A stretch of 64,000 bases of DNA from Antrodiella citrinella. Its lineage: Eukaryota; Basidiomycota; Agaricomycetes; Polyporales; Steccherinaceae. The number at the start of each line of letters is the position of its first letter. Position 1 is the first letter of the stretch. A model generated the notes under the pieces. The model worked only from the letters and a program-made list of their open reading frames with translations, was not told where the DNA came from and ran no database searches. Position numbers and translations under genes: made by a program. The DNA lies in NCBI GenBank assembly GCA_004802725.1, contig SGPM01000057.1, positions 42,446 through 106,445 of the forward strand, in the 5' to 3' direction. Shown here piece after piece: positions 24,510 through 35,977 of this stretch.

Positions 24510-26766
24510 CTATCGCGGGAAGATATTGGAAAGGTCTATACGCGAAGAGTTGCGAGAACGCGCAGTGAGAGAGGATATGCTGCCGTCGTGAAGCCGAGGG
24601 GATCCCGGAACCACGTATGACGTCGCCCCTCCGTTACCCAGGTCTGACACAGAGCTGAAGCCGTTGGACTTTGCTATGGGGTATGAGAAGGATCGTTGCA
24701 CAGGTGAGACACCGTTGGGAGATTTGTGCCCCGAACGCCAAGACTCCGAGGACGGGATGGCAGGACCACGGGGAGAAGAGGTGTTAAGCCGAGACGGTGT
24801 CTCAAACATTTTTGACAGTAGACGTGCAGCAGGGGAAGAGGGTCGTGAGGGGGGAGTCATGCGACCGTTCAACGAATAGCCCTCCTCCATCGCGTATCCG
24901 TCCGCAACGAATTGTCGGTCTCTTTTCCGTACAAATTGACGTACTGTATGCCTGATACGGTGCCGCAGGCGGAATAGCAGGAAGGTGAGCGTGCAAGCGA
25001 CGATCACATAGAATAGGAAACCAATCGGTGAAAAGCCAAGAGAATGCCTCGTAAGTGAGGCCGGCAGGCGGTGCGATATCGAATCTTCAATCGCATCGAA
25101 ATCAATGAATGGTGGGCGGATCGGCTTGACCGGAGATTTGGACAAATCGGGGACGTCATCCAGAGGATCGACTATAGGACGAGCGGAAGGCAAAGCCGGC
25201 ACCTCCTTGCTCGCCTCGATGACCATCTTCCCCAGCGTCCAGCTGATAGCAATGTCGCCAACGCTATCCATTGACTGGAAAGCCGGTCGACCAAGGCCCT
25301 TACTATCCGCTTGATCCGCAACGCTTGATCCACTGGTTGTCCCATTCCCACCTGCATCCACGATGCGCGGCAAACCGATGCCTTCGTGTAGTACATTGAC
25401 AATCCAAGCTGCCTTGAAGCACTGCATCTGCAACCGCGGAATCTCGACCTTGTCGCCCCATTTACCGGTCTGAACAATCTGACCGTTCTCCTCGACCTCG
25501 CCGTCACCGCCTAGATGACCCTGCCTCCGAGAGCTCTCGTGCTGCTCGATAATATTGTTCCATGTCCGTCCGCAAAAGTGTGAAGCGGCCCGTTCGTATT
25601 GCAGGACGTCGTATGCACCACCGAGATTGAAGATGTGCTCGGACGAATACCAGTACTCAGAGACCCCAATAAAATGAGCTGCCGTGAAATCGATTGGGGG
25701 GACATGTACTCCATCAAATAGGCAAGGGGCATCCGGACACGGCGAGTCCTTATTGAGAAGCGGGGATGTGCGTCGGAGACACTGCTCAAACGAGCCCGTG
25801 CCCACTAGGGTATGTGGTGACTCTGAGTGCTGTGAAGTTGGCGACCCATGGAGAGGACTCTCGGTAAGTCGCAGATCCTTCGGTAGACATGGATCGTAAA
25901 TTATGTGCTCCGTAGATGGTGCTGATCCGGAAGCCTCGTAGTTGTCCACCATCATCCCGACATAGCGTTCCCTAGCTTGATTGGTACCGTATCCTAGCCA
26001 TGTTGTGACGAAGACTTTGTGATGAATCTCCTTGCCGCTGAGAAGACGAAGCCTGATAGTCATGAGGTTCTCCGACTTCTCCTGCTCTGCCTGGCTCGGC
26101 TCAAACGCAATTTGAGTCGATGCGCCACCCATGTCTAGGAAGCCATACGTGGTCCGTTGCTCGTCCGTGCTTGCGAACCCGTCCATAAGATAGTTGACGG
26201 CTATCCAGCCGAATAGTCCTTCCTCCTCTCCAGTGATGATGCGAACACTAGACCCGCAAGGTCCAGCCTCCGAAGGGTCCTCTATCCGAAAGTTGGAGTG
26301 AAACTTAAGAAATGTGCAAGTTTCTTGCAGCACACGGGCTTGTTGAACCGGCGTCAACAGACGCATTCCTGCAGTTGCAAGGAGAAACAAAGGTGTCTCC
26401 GGCTGCAAGGACGGAGGTATCTGCGTTCTGGCATGTTCGAGCAAAGGAGCAAGATATGTTGCAACACCCTCCGGGTTGTCTGCAAAGGAGGATATGCCTG
26501 AAGACAGTTTATGTTTGGTCACGTTCACGAACAAATTGATTTGAGTTCGCACCTGGTTCTACTTTCGTAACCCACTCTTCCCCTTCTCTAGCACCCTTCT
26601 CCACCTTTGGCAAGACATCTAACCCCGAGCCACCACTATCGTATCGCGCGTTCCTTGGGTCCTTCCAGCTGTAAATTTGGAGCCGCGAGCCGGAGGAGCC
26701 AGCATCAACGACTATCCCGAACCGACGACCTGCCAGCCATGGATCGACTACAGTGGGTGGTGGCAT
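24510..26766 (-). CDS. YND1: Apyrase, GDA1/CD39 family, YND1-type Golgi nucleoside phosphatase
   Basis: Hydrolyses nucleoside di- and triphosphates in the Golgi lumen, removing the nucleotide left by sugar transfer so that nucleotide-sugar exchange can continue. Two exons, 26766-26553 and 26497-24510, 733 residues. All apyrase-conserved regions are visible: VDAGSSGSRLQIYSW, LLATAGMRLL, GEEEGLFGWIAVNYLMDGF (catalytic Glu), FLDMGGASTQIAFEP, and FNLGGAYDVLQYERAASHFC. One transmembrane helix lies near residues 560-580 (IGFLFYVIVACTLTFLLF), followed by a basic, Ser/Pro-rich cytosolic tail. A single C-terminal anchor and long tail match yeast Ynd1 rather than Gda1. It is divergent from ELP3. The nucleotide-sugar transporter at 31.2-32.9 kb acts in the same lumen; no operon is implied. 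Confidence 0.93.
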
Positions 26767-27035
26767 TGACTGTCATCTGCGGTTTGAATGCACCGCCAGG
26801 AGTTCGGGAGGAAATATAATATCCTCCGACGTTACAAGACGTGCAGCAGGAGGTGGTGGTGGTATGTACAGTCGCGGTTGATTTCAGCGCTGGGATGATC
26901 GGAGTTCCCACTTCAACTTGATTCTCTACCACGATCACCCGCGGCCGCTTTATCTCACTCAAAAGATTGTACATTATTCCGCTCAAGATAACAAAGGAGA
27001 GCAGCATATCGGAGACAAGCTCACAGTGACCAGAG
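26767..27035. promoter_or_regulatory. Divergent promoter region between YND1 and ELP3
   Basis: 269 bases between opposing start codons. No specific element is recognised; assigned by position. Confidence 0.5.
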
Positions 27036-29277
27036 ATGGTACAGAGGACACCGACAGACGGTATGAGAATCTAAAGCACCATTCCCTCATCTTACACTAA
27101 CAATCGAACAGGACCCTCACAGGCAGAAATTCTTTTGCGAGTCACTTCCGGAATAGCGGCAGAGTTGATCAAAGCCCACGATGCGAACCAGACCGTATCT
27201 CTGAATGAGCTACGAGCGAAGCTGAGCAAAAAGTTTGGGTTCGGAGGTGTACCACGTCTGGTGGATATCATCAGTGCCATTCCAGATGAGTACAAAAAAG
27301 CACTCTTGCCAAAGTTGAAAGCACGGCCAATCCGGACGGCCAGTGGTGTACGTTCTTCGTGTTTTCCAATCACAGCATACTCTAACAGAATCATAGATCG
27401 CTGTAGTAGCTGTAATGTGCAAGCCACACCGATGTCCACACATCGCAATGACCGGCAATATTTGCGTGTGAGTATACCTTAGTGTCCTGTCTTTTGCTAG
27501 AGCTGATTTGTACGTAGGTATTGCCCGGGAGGTCCAGACTCCGATTTCGACTACAGTACGCAAAGTTATACAGGATATGAACCAACGAGCATGAGAGCTA
27601 TTCGCGCTCGGTACGATCCTTACGAGCAGACGAGAGGACGTGTAGAGCAACTAAAGAGTCTAGGGCACAATGTGGACAAGGTACGCTAGCCGCTGTTACG
27701 CCACAAGATCTCCGGCTCATCCTATCACAGGTTGAATTTATCGTCATGGGTGGTACCTTCATGAGCATGCCTGAAGATTACCGGAATAAGTTCATTGCCC
27801 AACTACACAACGCTTTGTCCGGGTTTACAGGTCTTGATGTTGACGAAGCTGTACGGTCCGTTGATCATTTACCGAGTCAAGGTTGTTGAGTCGCTGATTC
27901 TCGGGCAGGTACTCGGAGCAGAGTAAATCAAAGGCGATTGGCATCACGATTGAGACACGGCCGGACTATTGTCTGCGGCCTCATCTGAGGTGGGTTTTAC
28001 ATCTAACGGACCCTGCTCATGTTGCCGATCTTTCTGCACAGTCAGATGCTTCGATATGGTTGCACACGCCTAGAAATCGGCGTTCAGTCCGTGTACGAAG
28101 ATGTAGCACGCGACACCAACCGAGGACACACCGTCCGCGCCGTTTCAGAATCCTTCCATCTCGCGAAGGACGCCGGTTTCAAAGTCGTCGCCCATATGAT
28201 GCCGGATCTGCCCAACGTAGGCGTCGAGCGCGACTTGGAACAATTCAAAGAGTACTTCGAGAACCCTGCATTCAGAAGCGACGGTCTCAAGATCTATCCG
28301 ACACTGGTTATTCGTGGGACCGGCTTGTACGAGCTATGGAGAACAGGCCGGTACAAGAACTACACGCCGAATGTACTCGTTGATGTGGTCGCTCGGATTT
28401 TGGCATTGGTCCCACCCTGGACCCGAGTATACCGAGTACAACGGTAAGAAACGCCATATTCATTTGTAGCCCTGACGGTGTCTTGACCATGTCCGCAGAG
28501 ATATCCCCTTACCGCTAGTTACCAGTGGTTGTGAGAACTCGGGTAACCTGCGAGAGCTGGCTCTGAACCGCATGAAAGACTTTGGTGCCGAATGTCGAGA
28601 TGTGCGATTCCGTGAAGTCGGGGTAAGCTACTGTTCATAATTATTACTTCATAGATGGCGAATCTAATGTCCGCTGCAGATCCATGAAATACATCACAAA
28701 GTCCGACCAGAATCTGTCGAACTCCTGCGTCGTGATTACACTGCCAACGGCGGCTGGGAGACTTTCCTTTCTTACGAAGATCCCGAACGTGATATTCTCA
28801 TTGGTCTCCTACGCCTGCGGAAGTGCTCCGAGGAGGGCACATTCCGTCCTGAATTAGTGAAGACTGACGAAGGAGGATGTAGCATTGTTCGTGAACTGCA
28901 TGTGTACGGAACAGCGGTACCTGTACATGGTAGAGATCCGACAAAATTTCAACATCAGGTGAGTACTGTGTCTACCACCCATACACCTCTCGTCGTCATT
29001 GGTGTGTGATCGGCGGAAGTTGGGCACTTATACAAGCTTGTCGCGCAGGGCTTTGGCACTTTGTTGATGGAAGAAGCCGAGCGAATAGCACGAGAGGAAC
29101 ATGGCAGCGTGAAACTCGCTGTAATATCTGGTGGGTCATGCTGTTGTGTGCTTGTTTTCCGCGTTTCAGAAGGAGCTGACTTGACGACTTGCTACGTTAG
29201 GCGTTGGAACGCGCGATTATTACCGCCGTCTGGGATACGAGACAGACGGTCCTTACATGAGCAAATCATTGTTGTAG
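27036..29277 (+). CDS. ELP3: Elongator subunit 3, radical SAM and acetyltransferase
   Basis: Catalytic subunit of Elongator, which adds the carboxymethyl precursor at wobble uridine 34 of certain tRNAs. Eleven exons (27036-27060, 27112-27347, 27397-27467, 27518-27680, 27731-27855, 27909-27989, 28042-28443, 28499-28622, 28680-28958, 29049-29130, 29201-29277) sum to 1665 bases, 554 residues, the usual size. The radical SAM part shows [17 protein letters not shown], with the Cys-x9-Cys-x2-Cys iron-sulfur ligands, then [11 protein letters not shown] and RLEIGVQS. The C-terminal GNAT domain shows [27 protein letters not shown], and ends at [19 protein letters not shown]. Exon 1 is just 25 bases and supplies MVQRTPTD; this is the least certain part. 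The fifth intron uses a GTCCGT donor. It converges with MDM12, stop codons 86 bases apart. Confidence 0.96.
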
Positions 29278-29363
29278 ATCCTAGATATCCGTACCGTCCA
29301 TGTATTCCTATGATTATATCATTAATGAGTTACAATGTACAACAACATCTCAAATAACCCAGA

Positions 29364-30563
29364 CTACTCAGGGTCTGGTAGAACCAGGGTATGGAAGTTA
29401 GGAAACACGAGCTCCTCCTCCACAGTTTTGCGAATAACATCTTGGATGAACCGCTCCACACGTGTGACATTCTTCAACACATGCTTGTCTGCCTGGCCAA
29501 TCTCGCTCTCAATGAGAATGGATGGCAACAATCGCTGTCCGACAGGCAGCGGTTTGGTTCGCTGCGGCGCTGACATGGACAGCGACATCCCCGCCGGAGC
29601 GTCCTCGTTCTCCGGGGACGTCTCACCTGACGAGTGCGGGGCGCCCGCGCCGGTGTCGCGTTTTGGCCTGTCTCCTGCTAGCGGGCAGTACGGGTCCAAG
29701 TCGTCCAAAACGCACAGATGCACGCGCCTGCGCTCGCCCTCGTACGCGACGGCGACTTCGCCTTCGAAGAGCAGTCCTGTGACGGACAGTTTGATGGGGA
29801 GGGACATGAACATGGGTGATGGATAGTTGATAAGGAGGGACGTCGTGAATGTGAGACGGAGATTCGAGTGCCAAGTAATGTGCATGTGCACCTGCAGGTT
29901 GGGATGTGTGTTTGTCGGTTTCGGTGACGGCGGTGGTAGGATGGGCGATGGCGGGGAGGGCGGAAGCGACGTTTCCTTCATGGCGAGCGGTATAGGAAAC
30001 GACGACTGTCTCTCCATCCCCACTGTCCCGTTGAAGGGACGAACCATGGACGCAGGTCGACCGTAGATGGGGGAGTTGTACCCCGAGCCATACGGATACG
30101 TCGGCCTCAGGTCCGCCAAACTCGTCATGGCGGGATTCCACATGTCCCTCGGCGAATGCAACGACGGAGTTGACGCATACATATCCTGCGACCGACCCCT
30201 CCCATACCGCATGTGCGGAGGGAGCAAGTGGTACTCTGGGATCTCCTCCGATACGCTCTGCGCTCGCGCCGCCTTCCTAGACACCCATTCGAACCCCTCA
30301 TCGTCCTCGCCGCCCTCCGTCACTTTGATAGGTTCTCGGTCAATGTCGTCGATGTCTTCATCGTCTTCCAGGAAGTCTCGGTAAATGTCTCTCAGGTCCA
30401 CGAGCTCGACATTCGGACTGGCGGTTCCGAAGTCGAATGAAGTGACCTCGATGGGACCGATGAACGATGGTCGTTTGGTGTTGGCTAACGACCTGTTTAT
30501 AACATCGACCAGAGATGACGCGAGTAACGGGTCAAGCTTGTCCCATTCCAAGTCCACCGACAT
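29364..30563 (-). CDS. MDM12: ERMES complex subunit MDM12
   Basis: Lipid-binding SMP-domain protein of the ER-mitochondria encounter structure. With MMM1 and MDM34 it helps move phospholipids between the two membranes and shapes mitochondria. Single exon, 399 residues, somewhat longer than yeast Mdm12 because of an insert. The N-terminus MSVDLEWDKL, then SLVDVINRSL and PSFIGPIEVTSFDFG, is the family signature. The insert, about residues 85-215, is acidic then Ser/Pro-rich. The second half of the SMP fold resumes at VHMHITWHSNLRLTFTTSLL and continues to LLPSILIESEIGQ and RFIQDVIRKTVEEELVFPNF. The start at 30563 is the first ATG of the frame. It converges with ELP3. Confidence 0.95.
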   Translation of the reverse strand: MSVDLEWDKLDPLLASSLVDVINRSLANTKRPSFIGPIEVTSFDFGTASPNVELVDLRDIYRDFLEDDEDIDDIDREPIKVTEGGEDDEGFEWVSRKAARAQSVSEEIPEYHLLPPHMRYGRGRSQDMYASTPSLHSPRDMWNPAMTSLADLRPTYPYGSGYNSPIYGRPASMVRPFNGTVGMERQSSFPIPLAMKETSLPPSPPSPILPPPSPKPTNTHPNLQVHMHITWHSNLRLTFTTSLLINYPSPMFMSLPIKLSVTGLLFEGEVAVAYEGERRRVHLCVLDDLDPYCPLAGDRPKRDTGAGAPHSSGETSPENEDAPAGMSLSMSAPQRTKPLPVGQRLLPSILIESEIGQADKHVLKNVTRVERFIQDVIRKTVEEELVFPNFHTLVLPDPE

Positions 30564-31202
30564 CCAGGATAGTCAAGAAGATATCGCAGTTGACAGTTGA
30601 GGACAAGTTCATCCAAGCGCTCACTCAAAGGATGTTCACACAGCGAGGCAGTAGATATCTGTGGTAAGCTCGTATGTGATGCGAGAGAACATACAGTGCA
30701 GCAAGTAAGTAGTAGTACGAGTAAGGTTGGCCGTAGGTACTGTTAAGACAACTACAGATGTACGCCCGCGCGCAAGGGAATTCTATCACAGGGAGATGGA
30801 GGAAAATGAGCTTACTGGGTATCGTCGTCCCCGCCCCTCGAGCCAAGCAGAAAAAGCGCAATTACAGGCGGACAATAGCTATCGTATCTAAGGTGGTAGG
30901 ACTTGAAGCGAGACAAGACCAACTGGAGTTTGAGGGCATCTGCAGGCAGGAGGGGACAGTTGAAAGAAGGAAAGGGAAACGGATGGGAATATGTAATGCA
31001 ATTTAATAACTTGGGGTGCTAGATCTCGTAACGAAGGAAGGCATTGTCTATCTGCGAAAGTCTTTCAGGTATGCGACAAGGGATGCGGGGCGCAGGCCGA
31101 GACGGTGTGGGTATCATGTCGACAAACGTTAGATAGGCTGAGGTCGTGGAAAAATTACGGGTGAAGAAATAAGATGAACAACGCGAAAGCAATACGCCTC
31201 GG
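30564..31202. other. Intergenic region upstream of MDM12
   Basis: Holds the MDM12 promoter and the 3' flank of the transporter, both on the minus strand. Only short open frames are present. No gene or named element seen. Confidence 0.5.
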
Positions 31203-32895
31203 TCATTGGCGGGGACGGAGGTTACTGCTGGGGGGATTTTGTGAGCCCGGAGCAGGGTAGGTAGGTGCGGGCACGGGAGAAGGTGTACGCGACGGGAAGG
31301 GTGAACCGTACGGCGCGTTGAGATAGCGGTTCGTTTCCGCTGTCTGACCAAAGTAGGTTTCCGAGTCCGACTTTTCACCGCCGTTCATGCCTAGAGCAGT
31401 GGCTATGACACGTGGGGAACCGAAGGGGGAAGAGGTTTTTCTCTGCGAAGAGAATTGTCCGAGAATGGGAGCGTTCGGACTTAGCGGGTCTTCTACGTAT
31501 GATGTCGAAGGCGACCTCTTTGCCGGCATGACACTGGTAATGGACACCAACTCCTTGCCGGGAGGTTGGTTGTACATCCACGTCGCCACCAACACGGTTG
31601 AAGACCCAATAACAAACGAGGGTGTGATGTGGAATCCGAACAACGCGACGGAGGCGAGGAAGGACAGAACGATAGACAAACTCGTCGCGAAGCCCTTCAA
31701 AATGTTATCCGAGTATTTGATGACCACGGCCGTGACGAGACCTCCGAAGACCTGAATGGCGACTGTCGCCCATGCCCAACCTCCAAAGTGCGCGAAGAGA
31801 CGTGCCACGAATCCGTAGGGACCGTAGTGACGCGACTCCCAGAAGATGGGCAGTGCAGCCGGGATGAGGGAGAACAGCGAAAGCTGGACGTTCCGGACCC
31901 ATAGGTCGGCTTTTGAGTTCTTGAGGACCATCTCGAAGTAGACACCGGCGAGACCAGAAGTGAAACAGGCAGCAGCAACCGCACCGAAACCCTTGAGAGG
32001 GCTCATAATGTGAATATGAAGAGGTGCTGAATCATGAGCGCTTCCAACGGGCTGGTTCATCCGCTCCGGGGCATGCCCGTACGCCTGTTGAATCTGGACG
32101 ATGGCAACACCAATGGCAAGGAAGAACAGCGAGAACCACTTGTTCCCGGTGAGCTTTTTGCGAAGGAGTGCGACGGAGAAAGCGGCCGTGGTGAGGATCT
32201 TCATCTGGTACGTGACCTGGAATGTAGCGACGGGAAGGTTGGCGATGGCGACAAACTGTAGAGAGTTTTGGATCACGTAGAGCAATGCGGGTATTGATAG
32301 CTTCCAGCAGTCCGGGCTGAAGATCTCTCTGCAAACGCGACGGAATGCGACCCACGTACCAACTGGACTCCTTCCTGCAGCATCAGAAGCGCTCATTACC
32401 CTTGCCAACGCAATGACGAAGGAAATAGAGCCTTTGAGCAGCTCATTTAAAAGCACAGCGGTTGCTGGAGAGTAGGCCTCTGCCGCAGGAATAGATACGC
32501 GAGAATAGTGCATGACAATGGACAATGCGGCGTTCTGCACGGCGAGAGTCACCAACCTTGCAAACGAACCAAAAGTCAGTTTACATAGCCCGAATGATAT
32601 GGGAAATGTCAATAACTTACGACACATATTTCAACGGCATACCAAATATCCTCGGTGACTCTGGCTCAGCAGCTCCTGGAGACTGTAATGGCGACACCGT
32701 GGGTGTTGTGCATGGCAGTAGGGGGCTCAGCCGGGGACTGGCGCGAGGTTTGAGGTCGCCGCCGAGCGGTACATCTGACAGCACGGGCGAAGGCGGATGT
32801 GACCGTACCATAGGATAGGAGCGCATGTGTACGTCTACGTTTGCATGGGGAATGTCTCGCATCGACGAGACCCGTCTGGGAATAGGGCGATCCAT
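31203..32895 (-). CDS. Nucleotide-sugar transporter, SLC35A family
   Basis: Golgi or ER antiporter that imports UDP-GlcNAc or UDP-galactose in exchange for the nucleoside monophosphate. The exact substrate cannot be read from sequence. Two exons, 32895-32621 and 32556-31203, 542 residues. About 90 N-terminal residues are Arg/Pro/Ser-rich and cytosolic. The junction restores KYVSLVTLAVQNAALSIVMH, the usual start of the transporter core. Roughly ten hydrophobic helices follow, with the family blocks LYVIQNSLQFVAIANL, TYQMKILTTAAFS, GLAGVYFEMVLK and VVIKYSDNILKGFATSLSIVL. The last about 120 residues form a Ser/Pro-rich tail. The start at 32895 (MDRPIPRRVSS) is the first ATG; the frame is open further upstream without one. 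The long extensions at both ends may reflect basidiomycete style or regulatory tails. Confidence 0.9.
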
Positions 32896-34065
32896 GTTGA
32901 AGAGGAAGACCGTGACGACGACGTGGTAGTGAAGAGATTGAGGTGGCTGCAAGTTGCAGCTGTACTAGGCGGCAATAGTTATACGAATAAAAGAGGAGAG
33001 GAAGGGCTGGGATTCGTCGTCAACGTCGTCAACGTCGTGGATGGTGTTGAACCGAGGACGGAGCGCGCTGGGGAAGAGCAAATGCGCGGTGCCCGCCGCT
33101 AACGATGAGCAAACAACTAAAGGAGCGCGCGTCGGACAAGCGAAATTCGAAGGCGCCCGTCCTCTCAGCCAATCACCAGCCACGTTCCACACTGGACTCT
33201 GATATTCATCATGATTGACGCAAAATTTCATTTACGTTGCTGCCTATCTACACGTATTCTCTACCGACACAAGACAAATATACACCGACGACCGTACAGG
33301 CCGATAAAACCTAACGAAAGAGAAAAAGTCAGTACAATCGCAACAGACGAACAGACTCGAATGCAGAAGAAAACACTCCTGGCCCTCAGCCTCGCCTTTA
33401 CTACATCACATAGACCCATCGTTGGTCGCGTACGACGTGAAGAAACCCATCGCTGCAATCTTGGTAGATCACAACGGAGATAGGGCTACCACACCGGGGT
33501 ACATAAATTTACCAGGATTATCGTCATTGGGGCCAGCATAGCGTGCGAAGAGAAGGATACCGACAACAAGCAAAGACGAAACTCACCTGCAAAGAGAAAA
33601 AACGACACATCCGCGACCGGATGTCGGTGATCCCTAGGTAGTCCAACATCCTGACCTCTCAACCAGAGGGAGAAGCAATCAGTAAGACCGTTTTATTGGT
33701 CACCGCGTCCCGAAGAACATCCCTCTCCGACGCTTGTCTGGACCGTCCGACCTTCATAGGTTGCAGAGCCAACGAGGGCGGCGCAGAGGACAGGACAGCA
33801 ATTTAACGACGTGGTTTTTGAAGAAGAACGATTCGCTCGACGCGCGGTTTTGTAGCTACGTCGGTCTTTGCCGCGCGGAGCTCAAACGGCATGCACGTGA
33901 TCGATATTTGTTCATAGCGCCCGTCTTTCAGTTCTGCTGCACTTCTCATTGACACTGCATTGACAAGTCACAACATTTTCGACGAAGGTTTTCCTGTGGC
34001 AAGACACGGTCAGTGTACTAGCATTCTCAGTTTGCACCCGAGTCTGACTTGTGCTCTCTTTCAAG
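32896..34065. other. Divergent intergenic region between transporter and MRP51
   Basis: Contains the promoters of two divergent genes. A CACGTG element lies at 33894-33899, about 170 bases before MRP51. A minus-strand frame at 33469-33582 encodes a short hydrophobic stretch (LLVVGILLFARYAG), but I could not find a start or a convincing upstream exon. A run of T in that orientation near 33600 and small hairpins do not amount to a tRNA. I support no gene. Confidence 0.45.
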
Positions 34066-35346
34066 ATGGCTGCCGTAGCGGCCTCCAAGGCTTCCACATC
34101 TGCGTCACCATTTTCTGCTCTGCTGCGTCGCTCAAAGTTCGCTTCGCATGACCCCAAAATCAGCCAAGTCTACGCGTCGTTTGGTGGTGACGCTCACAGA
34201 GGCAACTTCGGACTCAAACGTCCTATTCCTCTCCGAGGCCGCCACGCGCACATCACTGTTTCTGAGGTCGACTCACGCGACAGCCAGACGGTATGGGTGA
34301 ACGCGGAGCAGCCTGCTAAATGGGCTCGCATGTGGGACGAAGTGTCAGTGTATGTCAGACCAAAGGAGGGGTCTTCATGGTCTGCACAGCTGGGAAACAA
34401 GGGAGAAGTGGCGTGGATGGTGGATTCGGAGTTTGCGCCGAAGCCTCGGAATGTAAAGACTGCCGACGAGGAGGAGAGGGACAGGATACGGACATTGCGG
34501 TTGGAAGGAGCGAAAGTGACGGAAGGTCCTCTCATAGAGGAGGCGACCGAACTCGGGCTATTCGCCCCCACGGTAGACGTCGAGAACGTTCACGCCATGG
34601 ACGAGGCAGAGTTCGCAAAATACCTCGACAAAATACGCGCGATGCGTCCCAAGTTCAAGCGGTACCTCGAAGTTGGGGATGCTCTCTATTCGGCAGCCAA
34701 GGGACGCTCTGTATACGAGTTCTCTCAAACACCTCAGAACACCCATCGACACTTCATCGCTGCCCAAGCCTACAACAAGTACAACGCGCCCGACTCTCAT
34801 GCCATCGAGCAACGACCCCATTTGAACGCCGGTCTCACGTACGCCGCTTCGTCGAAACTGCAATATACCCACCTGCGTAAACCACAACCCGGCCGTGTCA
34901 TCAACACCGACTACTCGCAGAATGCGCGGAAGAGAGTTATAGTCAGCTTTGCCGGCATGACCACGGAGTTGCGCACGAGACACGCCCGGGGGATCGACTG
35001 GGACCAACTGGCGCGCACTGGGGTGGTGGATCCTGCCCATGCGTCCACTTTCCGGATCACAGAATCCGAGCTTGCGTACGCACCTCGCGTTGCGGAGGTA
35101 CGCAAATCCGCGACCATGCGCGGCACCGTCATCTTCACCAAGGTTATCGATGCCACCCATCATGACTCTGAGCTAAGCAACCCACACCGTCCAGGTTCCT
35201 TGGATTATATGACACACCAGGAGGCTCCGAAGGCGCCATCGCCGGTGTTCAGGAGATCAGAGACCACGTCCCTTCCACCTACGCCAGCGGAGGCGGGGGC
35301 TCATAATAGTGCAGTAATGTCGACTCTAGAGAAGTACGCGAAGTAG
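34066..35346 (+). CDS. MRP51: Mitochondrial 37S ribosomal protein MRP51 (bS1m)
   Basis: Small-subunit mitoribosomal protein, related to bacterial S1 and needed for translation of mitochondrial mRNAs in yeast. Single exon, 426 residues. The N-terminus has few acidic residues, suiting mitochondrial import, and leads into the family signature FSALLRRSKFASHDPKISQV, then HRGNFGLKRPIPLR. Mid-protein features include KFKRYLEV and a conserved-looking AGLTYAASSKLQY. The C-terminus is Pro/Ser-rich and ends LEKYAK. The start at 34066 is the first ATG; an in-frame GTG 15 bases upstream is ignored. Its stop codon is 15 bases from the HYPK stop on the other strand, so the two transcripts probably overlap at their 3' ends. 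Confidence 0.88.
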   Translation: MAAVAASKASTSASPFSALLRRSKFASHDPKISQVYASFGGDAHRGNFGLKRPIPLRGRHAHITVSEVDSRDSQTVWVNAEQPAKWARMWDEVSVYVRPKEGSSWSAQLGNKGEVAWMVDSEFAPKPRNVKTADEEERDRIRTLRLEGAKVTEGPLIEEATELGLFAPTVDVENVHAMDEAEFAKYLDKIRAMRPKFKRYLEVGDALYSAAKGRSVYEFSQTPQNTHRHFIAAQAYNKYNAPDSHAIEQRPHLNAGLTYAASSKLQYTHLRKPQPGRVINTDYSQNARKRVIVSFAGMTTELRTRHARGIDWDQLARTGVVDPAHASTFRITESELAYAPRVAEVRKSATMRGTVIFTKVIDATHHDSELSNPHRPGSLDYMTHQEAPKAPSPVFRRSETTSLPPTPAEAGAHNSAVMSTLEKYAK

Positions 35347-35361
35347 GGGTACAGACATGCT

Positions 35362-35774
35362 TTACTTGAATTGCGGCGTAATTAGATGCTGGAGTGCTTT
35401 TACGATGTCCCCTCCATTGTCATGGAGGGCTTTCTCAGCTTGACTGCGAGTGATCTCCAGTTCGTGGACCTGTAGGGTAGGAGATGAAAACCGTAGGAAT
35501 CCAAAGCTCCAACGATGAGGTAAACTCACGATGAAATCAACGTCCTCCCGTTTGGCAGGAGCACCGGAGTCCTTAATGAACTTGACGGCAGGTTTGTCGA
35601 GCAAGCCATTCCTGAAAGCTTCCTCCAGCTTGCCTTTTGAGTAGGCAAAGCCGTCCGCGAACTGATTGTTGTTTTGAGCGACGCAACTACGGCGAGCTGA
35701 ACACAACCTACGTTCATGATGACTTCTGGCTCTGGTCTCCCATTGCTCCTCGACAACGACGACGACGACGACAT
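35362..35774 (-). CDS. HYPK: HYPK-like UBA protein, NatA-associated factor
   Basis: Small ribosome-linked protein. In animals and the fungus Chaetomium, HYPK binds the NatA N-terminal acetyltransferase and tunes it. Three exons, 35774-35712, 35661-35530 and 35469-35362, 100 residues. The N-terminus is Ser-rich. The middle helix KGKLEEAFRNGLLDKP resembles the HYPK region that contacts NatA. The C-terminal UBA fold is seen in ELEITRSQAEKALHDNGGDI followed by VKALQHLI. The same UBA type ends the alpha subunit of the nascent-polypeptide-associated complex, but that protein also has a NAC domain, absent here. The first intron is 50 bases. The start is MSSSSSLSRSNG at 35774; a TTG 15 bases upstream is ignored. 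Confidence 0.87.
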
Positions 35775-35977
35775 CACGGCAGTGGTCAAGAGATAAACAA
35801 AGCTTGGATAGTAAATAGCTGAAAGCTGCTTGCCACGTGTTCGTCGCGTGGGCGTTGAACGTCGGTGACTCGGTGCCGCCAGTGTGCCGCCACCGCCCCG
35901 GATGAGGAAATAACAGTCGAATCAGTCAGACGCAGTTTCAGAGTCGGTCGTCCTTGTCTTCTCTCTCTCTCACCGCC
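35775..35977. promoter_or_regulatory. Bidirectional promoter of HYPK and UPF1 with E-box
   Basis: 203 bases separate the two start codons. A CACGTG E-box sits at 35834-35839 and is the only named element seen. A CT-rich leader (35952-35972) precedes the UPF1 start. Both genes act at the ribosome, so shared control would be sensible; that is inference. Confidence 0.6.

Noticed and set aside
26705..27007. 100-codon minus-strand ORF between YND1 and ELP3
   Set aside because: It lies across the YND1 start and promoter in a different frame. Its hydrophobic N-terminus looks like a membrane anchor, but the YND1 frame with its apyrase motif starts cleanly at 26766.
33469..33680. Possible tRNA or small membrane-protein gene on the minus strand
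   Set aside because: One stretch fits a tRNA A-box and a T-run follows, but there is no proper B-box, acceptor stem or anticodon arm. The hydrophobic 37-codon frame has no start and no consistent upstream exon.
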